A program made the position numbers and the translations under genes. The notes under the pieces are model-generated. The model was not told the DNA's origin, did no database searches, and saw only the letters and a list, made by a program, of their open reading frames with translations. 64,000 nt of DNA from Dicyema japonicum (Eukaryota; Dicyemida; Rhombozoa; Dicyemidae): contig RDEW01000001.1 of NCBI GenBank assembly GCA_011109175.1, forward strand, positions 232,182 through 296,181. The letters run 5' to 3'. Positions 1-10,929 of this stretch are shown piece after piece; the first letter of the stretch is position 1; every line of letters begins with the position of its first letter.

Positions 1-2
1 TT

Positions 3-778
3 CAAAAACCTGTAGAGGAGACTAAAATCGTACCAACTGAAAAGGAACCCCCAAAATTTGAACAATCATTGAAGGGAGAGACTCGAAAACAAATTGATGA
101 ACCAAAAGTCGTTGAATCACCACAAACAAGGGAGACACCAAAGAAGGAACTGAAAGTCTCCAAAAGAGAGAAATCTCAACAATCGGCGACTGCTACGGAA
201 GAAAGTATACGTTGGAATAATTTTAGAGCCCAATGTATTCCCATTGCCGAGTGCACGTGGTATTGTATTTGAATTTAATAAAGAAACGGAAAATTTGCAG
301 AAAAAGCTAGAAAGTGAAATAATGACTGCCGTGGAATTTGTGAAGAAGCAGGTTCCAAATAACACGATCCACGAAATTCTGACTTGTGAGGAGACTTCAA
401 CAGACACTAAAGATGACAGTCTAATGTACGACCGTGGGAGATCGAAGGTTCTCAAATCTGTGAGTCAGGTGGGGAGAATACCTGGTGAGTCCTTATTATT
501 ACCAAGATAATCCGCCGACGGTTCAAATCACCAGATCCGAAACCAAAGAAGAAATTGACCAGCGAAAATTAGAGGAATTACAATCACAACTGAAAAATGA
601 AATATTAGATTCAATCGAACTAATTTATCAGAACACACCCAAGGACATCATAAAAGAGATCCTTACTGGTCAGGGAGAGGATATTCCGAGTGAGTCACCT
701 CCCGAGTTCCCTAAAAGACAGCCTCGCTCTATTAAAGATACTGCAGAGTCTCCAATTGAAAGTACTAGAGAATACTGA
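3..778 (+). CDS. Lys/Glu-rich hypothetical protein, 3' portion
   Basis: I do not recognise this gene, and it is open at the window edge so its start is missing. Two 22-nt introns (205-226 and 485-506, both GT...AG) must be removed. The three exons then join into 244 codons ending in TGA. The protein is hydrophilic, rich in Lys, Glu, Pro and Ser, with no signal peptide or membrane segment. Two related modules are visible: one with EIMTAVEFVKKQVPN then EILT, the other with EILDSIELIYQNTPK then EILT, about 95 residues apart, each preceded by a Glu/Lys-rich predicted helix. This looks like an internal duplication of a helical docking motif within a disordered scaffold. The globin follows about 480 bp downstream on the same strand. 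The exon structure is well supported; the function is unknown. Confidence 0.75.
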
Positions 779-1256
779 ATGAGCAGTTGTCAATCTAGTA
801 CCATCGGAGAGACACTCTACAAGGTGATTAAAAAACCAAAAGAAAAACGGAACAAGGAAAACTGAGTTTATTCTTCCAAGAAAGTGAAGTATTTTAATAA
901 TATTTACTCAAGACTGAGGACCAACTGTCAACTGGCACAGTGGAGACTGGTTGTTTTTGTTAGCATATTAAAGATGAATTCACCAATGAAAGTACGGACA
1001 GCAGTGCAGATAATTTTTTCTGTTACGATAGTATTTGTATTAAAAATTGGTAGAGAAATTACTTGAGGACATTTATCCAATGGAATACGTCGACAAATGT
1101 AGAGTTTGTTGTTGTACTGTGTAGTGAGGAAGAAGGTTTATGAAAGAGAGTTTGAGAGGAGTTTTGATGAAAGTTAATTAATTTAATAAAGATTTATCGA
1201 TTTACTGTTTAAATGGTCAATTATAAGAATATAAATGATTAGTGGACGTTGTTGAA
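779..1256. other. intergenic, no gene seen
   Basis: This AT-rich spacer lies between two plus-strand genes. Only a short open frame (884-1066) without coding character is present. It presumably holds the 3' end of the upstream gene and the promoter of the globin, but I see no specific motif. Confidence 0.5.
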
Positions 1257-1750
1257 ATGGGTAATCGACTCTCAAAGGATCAGTTAACAGCCAACCAAGT
1301 TAAAGTGGATGGATTACTCAATTTTAGATTATTGAATTGACTTGGGATGTCTTTTCTCAAGATTTGTTACATTTTGGTCAGCTTGTGTTCTTGGAGTTGT
1401 TCAAGAGGAATCCCCAATATAAAAGATTTTTCAAGTTGGGGGGAAATGATGAGGATATTTTTAGAAATTATTTATTTATTGCTCATTCCAAGCGTGTTTC
1501 CATAAGTCTTAATATGATAATCATTAATATAAGGGATTTTGAGACTATGAGGACACTTCTTGTTAATTGGGGGGCTAAACACAAAAATATAGAAGGGTTT
1601 AAGACTGAATGTTTCATATCCCTAAAGAATGTCATCAATGGTGTTATTTCAGATAAATTGGGGGACAATTATAACGAAAAAATCAGAGAAGCATGGAATA
1701 TTTTTTTGTCTAAAGTTTTTGATGCTCTCAAAGAGGGATTTCTTAGATAA
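1257..1750 (+). CDS. globin with N-myristoylation consensus
   Basis: Removing a 29-nt intron (1299-1327) gives a 154-residue protein with a complete globin fold signature. It has the helix A Trp (ELTWDVF), the C-helix Pro and CD1 Phe (NPQYKRFF), the distal E7 His followed four residues on by Val (HSKRV), and the proximal F8 His (WGAKH). The end (AWNIFLSKVFDALKEG) matches helix H. Both haem-contact histidines are present, so haem binding is expected. The pattern resembles neuroglobin/globin X rather than vertebrate haemoglobin. The start is fixed by MGNRLSK: Gly2, Ser6 and Lys7 fit the N-myristoyltransferase consensus, which suggests a membrane-tethered globin as in globin X. A possible AATAAA signal lies about 30 nt after the TAA stop. 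The family call is firm; the redox or sensing role is inferred. Confidence 0.9.
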
Positions 1751-2590
1751 TCGATTCTAAATATTTGTATTGTCGCTTAATAAATATATTCAGCGTAGTT
1801 TTTATTAAACCTCTGGTATAAAGAGTTAAGCTTAGTTCCTGGGACCTTATAGAAATGTTCTGTTAAACACACAACAGGAGGAATGACGGAAAAACGTTTA
1901 ATTCTTGCAGTCATTGGAAACTTTACAGGGAAGGATCTAATTGAGTGGAAAAGAACAAATGATTATTTTTTTGATGGCATCATGGACGCCAGCTAAGATC
2001 ACATGGTGTCGCTTTGATAGAACGATCTTGTTAATCACCGAACTTTGTGTCTCGAAGAGATATAATTTATGAAACACTAGCAGCGCAGGATGGTACGTTC
2101 ACAGATAGCCATACTTTTAACTTGGGAATGTTAAAATATTTACGATTTATATGTAGTCTCTAAATTAAACATCCAGAAAAAATGTTTAAAATATTTACGA
2201 TTTATATGTAAATTTAAAGTTCAAAAATATCATCAGAGAATAGCTGAACATAATCAATGAATTTAAGGGTCGATTTTTCTAGAAATGGTTTAGCCATCGA
2301 GAGAGAAGTTGTTGATCATAGAGACCTTATCCGCAAAGAAGTGGCCGGTATACTGGTCGTCAAAAAGGCATGACAGGAATAGTGGAGAGGACGAATGTCC
2401 GATTCTTTTCAGATTGGGAAAACTTGGAGACTTTAATTATGCTAACCACAGTATAAAATGACCAGAATTTATTTTACCACCCATTGATTAGTTAATACTC
2501 GAACAATGCTGTTTCCCGATCTATTTTAACACTATTTTTCTCTTTTTTAAATTCATACAATAAACAAAAGATAACCACAGAACAACCCGT
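1751..2590. other. no gene seen
   Basis: AT-rich sequence downstream of the globin. A nearly repeated phrase around 2130-2210 (tttaaaatatttacgattta) occurs twice within about 60 bp. I found no coding evidence on either strand. Confidence 0.4.
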
Positions 2591-2611
2591 GAAAAAAATT
2601 AAAATTAAATA

Positions 2612-2930
2612 TTAAAAATTAAGTAATATTGATCTACTTAGTTCAGTAGGTCTTTCCCTCCTCTTATTGCAATAAACAATGACAATGATAATCATAGTAA
2701 TAAATATGATTGAAGTAATACTGACGATTATCACTGTTCGATTATGTGATTTACTTTTAATTGGAGTATTGTTTCTATAAATTGTCTTATATGTCGAATT
2801 AAAACAAATTGCTCTAAAATAAATAAGTAAAATAACTATAATCAACTAATAGTTTCTCCATCATTGTTTATACTCATCTTTAAATAAGAAATATTGAGAA
2901 ACATCGGAAGAAAATTTTTTTAAAATAATT
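2612..2930 (-). pseudogene. C-terminal relic of type I membrane protein (left family)
   Basis: This is the last exon of a family that recurs at 5.3-6.3, 9.6-9.9 and 13.2-14.2 kb. It carries a juxtamembrane KSKSHNRTVII motif, a strongly hydrophobic Ile-rich transmembrane helix, and a short basic tail (CNKRRERPTELSRSILL). A canonical 3' splice site (tttattttag) precedes it at about 2822, and the preceding exon is mostly missing. The sequence to the right stays similar to the longer copies until about 2930 and then changes to LINE sequence. I infer truncation by transposon insertion. No enzymatic domain is visible. Confidence 0.55.
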
Positions 2931-2934
2931 TGAC

Positions 2935-3300
2935 AAAAACAATAAGTGTGAAGTAACCAATTTCGGATTTCCACAGTCTGGATGGGATCTGATCCTTGAT
3001 ATGTTCAGAGAGATCATTCCGAAAGCCACAGAAACCAAATCAGAACAACTGAGAATACTTGGGTGCCCTCTTATGATGCTGGAATCAGTAACACTCTAAG
3101 AACAAAAGAACATCAACTAAAAACAACATTCAGACGTCTGGAGATGCTGGACGCACACATCTCCCTATACCTCCTGAGGAACCGCCTTATCAGCACAGAA
3201 ACTGAACTACGTTCTTCGGGAAGCACCCTGCTACTTGAAAATGCAACAGCTCGATGCTATCGATTCCTTCTTCCGGAGTACTATTGAACGTATCACAAAA
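2935..3300 (+). pseudogene. LINE reverse transcriptase fragment (thumb region)
   Basis: The translation contains LRILGCPL, then LEMLDAHISLYLLRN, then reads about an aligned LREAPCYL block after a one-base slip. This resembles the segment just after the RT palm and thumb in many invertebrate non-LTR retrotransposons (ILG-P, LDAH-ALYLLRNC, P-LLY-LR). At least one frameshift lies near 3070 and another near 3215. There is no catalytic core and no endonuclease here, so it is a dead 3' piece. Confidence 0.55.
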
Positions 3301-3329
3301 GCATATTTGCTTTTTAAAATAATAAAATT

Positions 3330-3912
3330 ATCAAATAAAAGTAACATTTTTGCTTATCATATGAATTACTTGACCCTGGCGGTAACATTTGCACGGGACT
3401 GTATAAGGACTTTTCGGCTATTTCCAACGACAAATAAAATTTCTTGGAAATTTGTTTATATTCCAATAGTGTCTCAATTGTGCTCTCACAGTTTCTTTCT
3501 TTCAGGTACAATATTGAGAGTTTTCACTGTGTAGTGAAATTTATTTAGATAGCGGTTGATGGTGCTTATACTTAAGGATATTTCCATCTCCTCGCACAGT
3601 TTTATTTTCAACGCTCCAAATATCATTATTGCATCTTCATCAACCCTTTCTGGTCAGCATCAAGATTGATCTATGATCCCCGTCACGCTCGCCACATTTG
3701 GTCTTTCCATCCTTCAGATATGAAGAAACAATTTTACATACAGTTGTACGAGGAAGACCCATAACTCGGGAGATCTCAGATTTTCCAAGATTATTCTTAA
3801 CGTGGTTAATACCGAGCTCTCTGATATCATTTGAGATTTTACGCCTTTCCTGGCTATTGTTTGATGCTGCAATTCGACTAAATACTAAAAAATCGTTTTT
3901 ATGGTGGTCCAC
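3330..3912 (-). pseudogene. Tc1/IS630-type transposase, N-terminal relic
   Basis: The open part reads through a DNA-binding helix-turn-helix (KISNDIRELGINHVKNN, then SEISRVMGLPRTTVCKIVSSYL) typical of the N-terminus of Tc1/mariner/IS630 transposases. It continues after frameshifts near 3640 with SLSISTINRYLNKFHYTVK, the second helix-turn-helix. The DDE catalytic half is absent. It abuts a LINE RT relic on the opposite strand at 3930, suggesting insertion into that LINE. Confidence 0.65.
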
Positions 3913-3929
3913 TATCGTATTGATTCTTC

Positions 3930-4500
3930 CCTCTCATGTGGACCTGATTCTATCCCTTGTATCTTACTAAAAACCTTGAACCTACTGCGATTGATCCAAT
4001 CACCAGTGATTTTCAATTATTCAATAAACATGAACACAATCGTAAGTATCTGGAAATTGTCCTATATACGCCCAATCCTTAAGCCTGGAAGCCTAAGGAC
4101 ATTCCTGCATTATTTCGACCAATTTCTTTACTATGAACCTTAACAAAATTATTGGAAAAACTGATTCTTAATATTATAACCCTTTTCCTTCTTTTTTCAT
4201 CCTCACAACATGTATTCAGAAGTGGTTATTCAACTTCTACCACCTAACTGCCTTCAACCAATTTATCCTTGAAGGCATTAACTCAAATCCTCGCCACCTA
4301 AACAGTCGTTTGCTCGATCGATTTGCATAAGGTCTCACAAGGTTCCGCTTTATTACCCGTCTTAATTAACTCATACAATACACAGCCACGATGTGAGAAT
4401 GGTATACATCACCACTCTCCAATTCCGAATTCCGAACCACCCCCACAGAGAAGTTGTGTTGGATCCAAGAAGGCGAGTTGAAAATGAGAATTCTGATAGA
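3930..4500 (+). pseudogene. jockey-like LINE reverse transcriptase relic
   Basis: The frame starting near 3925 reads SCGPDSIPCILLK, then IWKLSYIRPILKPG. This matches the first RT blocks of jockey/CR1-type LINEs (SGPDGIP, then W--A-I-PI-K-G). After frameshifts, pieces resembling a Pro-Ile-Ser block, FRSGYSTSTTLTA and FILEGINS follow. The YADD core is not present. It is a decayed internal fragment, probably of the same broad family as the relic at 28.2 kb. Confidence 0.55.
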
Positions 4501-4624
4501 GGCCTTGGAGATCACTTAATTAATTTAGTAATTAAATTAACTATTGGTTGTTCTTAGGTTAATAATAAAATGATAATTTTTAAGTGCTATTTTAAATTTT
4601 AACTGCTATTAAAATTTGCCCTAC

Positions 4625-4765
4625 TGAAGAAATAAAAGAAAGACACTTCAGAAACGCTGTTGGTTCACTGGCGGAGCATTCGAAGAGAATTCGAGAGATG
4701 TTGGAGTCTGGGATCACTTAATTTAGCGAGTTAATTCTTTCTTTCTTAGTGGTCTTGGGGTTTTA
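4625..4765 (+). repeat. dispersed repeat (LINE 3' end-like)
   Basis: About 110 bp here (from ttcgaagagaattcgagaga through ttctttcttagtggtcttgg) reappears in reverse complement at 23.87-23.99 kb with only a few differences. It is probably the 3' terminus of a LINE family, because translated pieces such as RREFERCWSLGSLN resemble LINE C-termini. Confidence 0.5.
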
Positions 4766-4984
4766 AAATAAATTAATTTTTTTGTTTAATCTGGATTATT
4801 CTTGAGTTTTAAGGAATGAGTAATCAAGCACTAAGCTACCTAAGACGTGTTAAATCTGGAAAGTGAATAAGAAACATTGGAATTTCAGATAATTTTTTTC
4901 ATAAAGTGTATTGAGGAAGTAAATTTATGTGAATTCTAATATTGATTTATTCAGGTCAACACTAAATATGTAAGCAATTACTGT

Positions 4985-5228
4985 CAAACAGTAATTTTAA
5001 CTAATCGTAGAACCAAGGAATGATCTTCACTTCTATTTTTTTTCTTGTGTGTGGGTCCTTTTTTTGACAATCCAGTTCCGCAGTGAGAGTCCACTGATGA
5101 CGGCGTCACTTGTCAAGCCTTTTTAGCATCGTAAATGCGTGGAACCTTCACCAGGTAAACAGCAGCGAGAATCGAACCCGTAATTTAAGTCACTTTAGCC
5201 CGACACCTAACCACTATGCACCCGGCTA
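4985..5228 (-). mobile_element. tRNA-derived SINE copy
   Basis: Read on the minus strand this is the same element as the copy at 49.77 kb. It has an A-box-like start (tgcatagtggttaggtgtcg) and a B box (gggttcgattctcgc), followed by a shared body and an A-rich stretch. The right end at ~5228 is the tRNA-like 5' head. The last ~90 nt of the longer copy are missing, so it is 3' truncated or diverged. It has no coding capacity. Confidence 0.75.
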
Positions 5229-5338
5229 TAGAGAAAATATATTTTTTTCCAAATTTCATTTATCATTTAAATATAATTTCATACTATATAAAATATCTGC
5301 ACAACAACGCCAGAAAAAGTGTAAAAATGAAAATATTA

Positions 5339-6260
5339 AAAATTAAATAATATTGATCTAAGTTCGATAGGTCTGTCTCTCCTCTTCTTGTAATAAACAG
5401 TGGCAATGATTATAATAATATTATAATAATACTGACGATTATCACTGTTCGATTATGTGATTTACTTTTAGTTGGAGTATTTATTATTTGGAATTATCAT
5501 TTTTGAGTTGACACAGTTATAATATTAGTTTGTTTAATATTTGGAGTTATCACTAACTGAGTTGACTCAGTTTTAATTTTAGTTTGTTTAATAGTAGGAA
5601 AGAGTTTTTTACTAGTGGAATTTATGCAAAATTGCCCTAAAATATATAAATAAAAAACCAAGTGAGCTAAATTTGATATTTCTTTCATTATTTATTATTT
5701 TGGTTGTTAAACAAGAAATATTGAGAAAAACATGTGAAGAAAATTTTTTAAAAATAATTTGACAAGTATAATCCTCAATATAATCAATCAATTGTCCATC
5801 AATTGTAATCGTATAATTATTATTATCTAAGAATGAATAATTATAATTACAAATAGAAAGTTCTATCTTTCCAAGGTAATATTGGCTATCAGGCTCTAAG
5901 GGAAACGTAAAATATAAATCAATATCTTGCGCTGATAAAATTAGAACAATTTTGTCTTTTAATGAGATTTTATATAAATTGGAATTTTCCTTATTAAACA
6001 TAAACTTCATATTCTAATATTAGTGGAAAATTACAAACTTTATAATCCTTCATAAATGTTACTGATATATTGGCAGTTAAAAGTGCTTTGTTTTGTACAC
6101 TCCAAGTAATTGGTTTTATAAATTTTGAATATGTTGAATGACATACAAATGAATAATGGCTTGAATGATTTATGTTTAAATCAGTATAAACCATTTGATA
6201 TAGAATTACAGGACTTGTTAAAATAATTAATAATTCATGTGCACATAGGAATAGGGTCAT
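5339..6260 (-). CDS. type I membrane glycoprotein, left family; TM exon frameshifted
   Basis: I do not recognise the family. The chosen ATG gives a hydrophobic leader (TLFLCAHELLIILTS) acting as signal peptide. A 25-nt intron (6014-6038) and a 22-nt intron (5637-5658) join the ectodomain exons. The ectodomain holds several Asn-X-Ser/Thr sites, a few cysteines and a Thr/Ser/Lys-rich stalk with a repeated TIKQTK/NIKQTN motif. The last exon carries KSKSHNRTVIIVS, an Ile-rich transmembrane helix and a basic tail, but compared with the 2.6- and 9.6-kb copies it has a frameshift inside the helix, and a stop (TGA) precedes it. Either the gene is a recent pseudogene or an unrecognised intron joins the last exon. 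Confidence 0.55.
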
Positions 6261-7179
6261 TTATAGGTTATTATTTATTTAGATTATTTTATTAAAATTA
6301 TAATTTAAATTATATTAATTTAATAATTTCATTAAATCCCGTTGTTCAACAACTGGAAATTATTCGAAGCTACCTTGTAAACTGCAAAAATGCAGATGGG
6401 CCTACTTTAAGACTTTCCTTTAATAAACGTTTTTGTAGTGTTGTTAAACATGTTGTAAGAAAGATCCTACACAGAAGATTACTAAAAGCAAAAAAAGCCG
6501 TGTCTGATTGAACTGTGTAAGAGTTTTTGAAAGAATAGTGTTGAGAACATTAAAAATTCTTTTCTGGGACGGCTACCCAACAAGTTGATATAACTGGTAA
6601 AGTTAAAATACCGACTTGAAGGGAATCGAAATACCACTATAAAGATAAACGGAATGTATTAACAGCTGAACTTTCGCCACCTACAAGAGCATGGAAATTA
6701 TTAATTTGCAAATCAATTATATATCTCTGAAGAGCGTCAGAGTGACTGGAAAGGTCGCAGGAAGAAATTAATTTGTCTTGTCCTTTCGGGAAGAGAAATC
6801 ATAAAGTTATCAAAATACAAAAGAGACATTCAGAAATTGTGAGTCTTCCTTTAAGTCGTTTTCTTTTAAAATAATGTTTATTAGTACTTATTTCTGACTG
6901 CATTTAAATTTACTATTATTTCACGATTTATTAACTTTAGTTTTAACTCTTACTACCAAAATTAATATTTGTTTTATTTTGGCCAGTTGAAGTATTTTGT
7001 TAGTCGTCAAAAGTTGATGTGGAAACGTACCTCCGATATTTTAATTTCTTCAAAATTGATGGAACTTATCGTTGCTATTCTTCTCATATGCATAACAGAA
7101 ATTATAAATTTTGTGAGTCATTAGATATACAAAGTTTGTAATGCAAAATGTCAAATACACTCTTGGTTAGAATATCGTC
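6261..7179. other. no gene seen
   Basis: AT-rich sequence upstream of the membrane-protein gene. I found no sustained coding frame on either strand and no transposon similarity that I can name. Confidence 0.4.
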
Positions 7180-7247
7180 TAGTAAGATTAAATTTACTTG
7201 TCACAAATTGAATTAATTTAATTAAACATCCAAGAGTAACTTTAATC

Positions 7248-8440
7248 ATGTCTGTTGTTTTACAAAATAAGCATAAAAAAGAGTTAAAATCTACTGATGA
7301 ACTCACTCATTTAGAGTTAACAATCAAGGTGTGTAAACAGGTTGATATTATTAAAATGAACAATTCCAAAACCTGAATATTCCGGGTTGGAATCTTGTTC
7401 TGTCAATTCCCGTTTAAGATTCCTTGCATCTAGATGCTTATGGGATTGATAAGTGACACCGTCATCAACGATTTGAAAATTAAAAAACCTTTTATTTATC
7501 CTTCCACTTGTCGTACGTGAATTGCTTATTAGCACTGTATTTCTTCCTTTAAGCCTTTTCCGTCTTTTCTCAAGAGATAGTTTAGTGTGTTTGCGATTTT
7601 TTAATTTAAGAAGTGGAAAGGTAATATTTCTTAGATTGTTGAAGATACAGTAGATATGTATTTATAGGTGATCTATCAAAAACAAAATCTTGGTTTTCCA
7701 AATTTACTGTTCAATTGGATTAAATTTGTTATATTCCTTAAAACTGAGTTTTATAATTGTAATTTTTTGACCCTAATGTGGTATCAGATTTTATTGAATA
7801 AATCAAAAATAAAATCAATCTCTACGGAGCTCAAAATGTTTATAATGCTTACGAAACTTTATTTTACAAAATGATCCCGTCCAAAAGTGTTTGTAAAAAC
7901 CTTAAATCTGGTTATATAAGCATTGACACAGAGTTTCAGTCATGTTATGTGCAAATGTGGACGGTACAGATAAACGAACACCCTTACTAATTGGGATGTT
8001 TAAAAATGTTAGATGTTTCAACAAATTTGATATTAAAAAATATGCCACATATTCTATTTTAAAAAAGCATTGATGGATTGCCAAATTTTTAATCAATTTT
8101 TTTGAAATGGGAAATAGAATTGGGGAAGCATAATAGAAAAATTTTGCTTGTTCTAGATAAATGTCCTGCACATATGGTGAATTCCATAAAATTTACATTA
8201 GGTTTTGATTGAATTAAACCAAATTGGAATAATATTTCTATAAGAGAATACAACGTCGTTTTTTGCAACCACTTGATCAGGGTATAATCAAATCGTACAA
8301 ATGCAATTTCAATTCTATTATTTTTTTAATACAGCAAATTGAAGCTGGACCTATTTTGGATACAAAAATTAAACTTAAATGATGCTTATTACTAATAAGA
8401 TTTGAAATGTTTGGTCTCGTGTCACTCAAAGCAACGCGCA
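7248..8440 (+). pseudogene. pogo/Tigger transposase relic, copy 1
   Basis: Recognisable pieces lie in order: MSVVLQNKHKKELKSTDELT (CENP-B-like N-terminus), YNAYETLFYKMIPSKS near 7835, RVSVMLCANVDGTDKRT near 7930, KILLVLDKCPAHMVN near 8140, and FLQPLDQGIIKSYKCNF near 8260. These correspond to the DDE domain of pogo/Tigger transposases (ADETGLF, LDNCPAHP, QPLDQG). The first catalytic Asp is replaced by Tyr and several frameshifts occur, so it is inactive. Confidence 0.75.
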
Positions 8441-8479
8441 TATCGTTCTTAATCCGAAGGCGATTCCTATTCCGGATTT

Positions 8480-9330
8480 TCAATTATGCGAGATGTGACA
8501 TCGCAATTTCACATAAATATGTCGTCTGGAATGGTATCAATCTTTCTAGTGCATGACAGCTAAGGGATGGAAAGCTGCTACTTAAATTGCACCAAAATTC
8601 CATTTGGATAAATTTTTATATCTATGGTCATTCAAAAAACTTATTATAGAATCATATAACTCCGAAACTCTTGTTAAAGCACTTCCTTTCGAAATCCATC
8701 TTACTTTTGTGTGGAACAGTAAGATAGATTGTTCTGAGTCAAGTTCACATATTCGCTGAAAAATTCTGATTCAATGCCCGTGAACGAACAATATTAATTA
8801 TTTTTATAATTTGTTCAAGAACATCAATTATATCCTGTGGCAATGTTTTTTGAAGAAGAGAATATAGTACGCAATGATTCGTCTGTAATTGAGGATTAAC
8901 TTTTTTGATGAGAGAATAATCCTGACCGATAACCAAGCATTGAAGGAGCTCCGTCCGTACATATTGAACCAACTTTACTCATTCAATTTTAACTAATTTC
9001 ATAAAACTATCCACATCAAAAACATCTTGACCACGTGTTCTGCCTAAAAGTTCCAGACAACAAATGAAAATCATCAATTATATTGTCGTTTTCGACAAAA
9101 CGAACATACGAAATCACTGACAAACGTGTGTTGTATCAGCTGATTCACCAAACTGGAGACTTATAGGGAATGAATTTTCTTTAATACGATTCACTGTCTG
9201 GGTCAAAATATCACCAGGCATATCTTGAATTCTTCGAGATATTGTATTATTTGAGAGAGGAACCTCTTCAAATGCAAATCAGTTCAATAATTTCTGCAAT
9301 GGAGACAACGGAAGTTTTTACTACAAAGTC
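8480..9330 (-). pseudogene. hAT (ZBED-type) transposase relic, copy 1
   Basis: On the minus strand the pieces VPLSNNTISRRIQDMPGD, ISLQFGESADTTHVC, WSKVGSICTDGAPS and NPQLQTNHCVLYSLL, then TLPQDIIDVLEQIIKI, follow the middle of ZBED/FAM200-like hAT transposases. Frameshifts and stops interrupt every segment. The BED finger and the C-terminal dimerisation region are missing or too decayed to see. Confidence 0.75.
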
Positions 9331-9645
9331 ACCATAGGCGCTTTATTTTTTTTCAATTATGTAGACAACCTATTTTTGATTATAAATAAAATTACATCTT
9401 AAGATGCACGAAGAGTAGTCTTATTCTTTGAAAACATTAAAAGTGACAAATTTTTGGTCAGCAATGGCTAAACTGAGGGAAGGATTGCTAAGAGCCAGAA
9501 AATTTTAAATTTAAAAATTGGCCAATTTAGATGATCGACTGTTTGCAGTTGCACAATCTATTTTAATATTTTTTCCTCAATTTTTAAATTTAGAATATAC
9601 ACAAGATAACTTTTGAACAACCCATGAAAATTAAAAAATGAAATG

Positions 9646-9870
9646 TTAGTAATCAAGTAATATTAATCTAGTAGGTTCGATTGGTGTTTCCCTCCTCTTG
9701 TAATGAACAGTGGCAATAATTATAATTGTAGTAAAAATGATCGAAATAATACTACTGATTATCACCGTTCGAATAATTGATTTACTTTTAACTGGAGTAT
9801 TGAGATTTGGAATTATCTCTTTTCGAATTGACTGTTTAGGTATAATTTGAGTATAACATTTGTAAATGTG
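9646..9870 (-). pseudogene. C-terminal relic of left-family membrane protein
   Basis: This relic contains a KSKSIIRTVIISS motif, an Ile/Thr-rich transmembrane helix, and a tail HYKRRETPIEPTRLILL ending in TAA. It is the same exon as at 2.6 and 13.3 kb. The upstream exons are cut off exactly where copy 1 of the direct repeat ends and a transposase begins. Confidence 0.6.
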
Positions 9871-9880
9871 ACAAAGTAAC

Positions 9881-10557
9881 ATGCAAAAGTGTCGAGATCA
9901 ATTCAAAAGTGACGAAAATGTTTCAAAAGAAACCATTCGAGTCCACTTGGACGGTGCCTGTTATTCTTTGAAAGATATCAGGTATGAACCAGAGAAAGGC
10001 AATAGTGAATTAAATAAAGAAAAAAAAAAATTTATAACTTCATTATTGGAATATCAATCGGAGGAAATTCCAATATTATTTATGGATGAAACAAATATAA
10101 ACATGCACATATCCCATAAAAAGGGTTGATCAAAAAAGGAACAAGGGCTAATGTCGTTGCAACAAGTTCGCGAGGTGCCAATGTACATTTCATTGGTTGC
10201 ATCGGGTCCCTTGGATTGTTGCATTATGAATTCAAACGTGGATCCTTTAATAAAGAATCCGCCCATGAATGGGTGAGAATTTGTCTACGAAAAGCCAGGG
10301 AAGTTTACAATTTTCCAGTAGTGCTAGTAGTAGACAATGCTCCATGCCATTCAGGAATTGAAGAAATTGTCAGAGATAATGAATTCATCGGAAATAAAAT
10401 TTTAAGATTGGGTCCCTATAGCCCTATGCTCAACCCAATTGAGAATATTTGGTCAGTTTTCAAAGCTGATGTAAAAAGACACATTGCTACAGATATGAAA
10501 AATATTTTGAATGGTGTGAGACAAGAAGCTTTGTCAACTACGGAGTTTCGACTTTAA
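9881..10557 (+). pseudogene. Tc1/IS630-like DDE transposase with one in-frame TGA
   Basis: Two contiguous open frames, in the same phase, are separated by a single TGA (10127-10129). Together they hold the catalytic domain of an IS630/Tc1 transposase: MDETNIN (first Asp), VVLVVDNAPCHS (second Asp), and LGPYSPMLNPIENIWS (third acidic residue). The stop lies between HKKG and SKKG, where relatives usually have Trp, so a TGG-to-TGA change explains it. The N-terminal DNA-binding domain is missing. The catalytic half is otherwise intact, which suggests recent death. Confidence 0.8.
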
Positions 10558-10689
10558 AAGTTAGAAGAAAGTATGATTAATTCATTATGTATAATCACTC
10601 CATCTTTATGCAACACCGTAATTACTAGAATTCAGAGGTTGGCCCCATCGGTGTTAAATAATGATGACATGGTTTATTAAATAATTTTT

Positions 10690-10847
10690 GTTCCACTTTG
10701 CTTTTGGTAAGTTCCACTTTGCTTTTGGTAAGTTCCACTTTGCTTTTGGTAAGTTCCACTTTGCTTTTGGTAAGTTCCACTTTGCTTTTGGTAAGTACCA
10801 CTTTGCTTTTGGTAAGACCCACTTTGCTTTTGGTAAGACCCACTTTA
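10690..10847 (+). repeat. 21-bp tandem repeat, about 7.5 units
   Basis: Seven consecutive 21-bp units (gttccactttgcttttggta plus a) and a partial eighth; units 6-8 differ at two or three positions. The repeat lies between the transposase relic and the second copy of the 2.65-kb block. Its length is a multiple of three, so both strands are open in some frames, but these reading frames are artefacts of the repeat. Confidence 0.9.
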
Positions 10848-10929
10848 AACCTGAAATGGTATAGTAAGATTAAATTTACTTGTCACAAATTGAATTAATT
10901 TAATTAAACATCCAAGAGTAATTTTAATC

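Larger units (their letters stand above)
7180..9870. repeat. 2.65-kb direct repeat, copy 1
   Basis: This block is nearly the same as 10862-13502, in the same orientation and order. It contains a Tigger relic (plus), a hAT relic (minus) and the C-terminal exon of the left membrane family (minus). Copy 1 has roughly 60-80 nt inside the Tigger relic (near 8125-8205) that copy 2 lacks; the other differences are scattered point changes and small indels. A Tc1/IS630 transposase and a 21-bp tandem repeat separate the two copies. Confidence 0.85.

Noticed and set aside
7317-7535. 72-codon minus-strand ORF as a gene
   Set aside because: It lies within the Tigger relic of the duplicated block, shows small indels in the second copy, and matches no family.
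10690-10847. CRISPR-like array
   Set aside because: The units are directly tandem without spacers, in a eukaryotic context.
10625-10898. Heptad-like ORFs on both strands (LTKSKVE repeats)
   Set aside because: They are forced by a 21-bp tandem repeat whose length is divisible by three; no start context or homologue.
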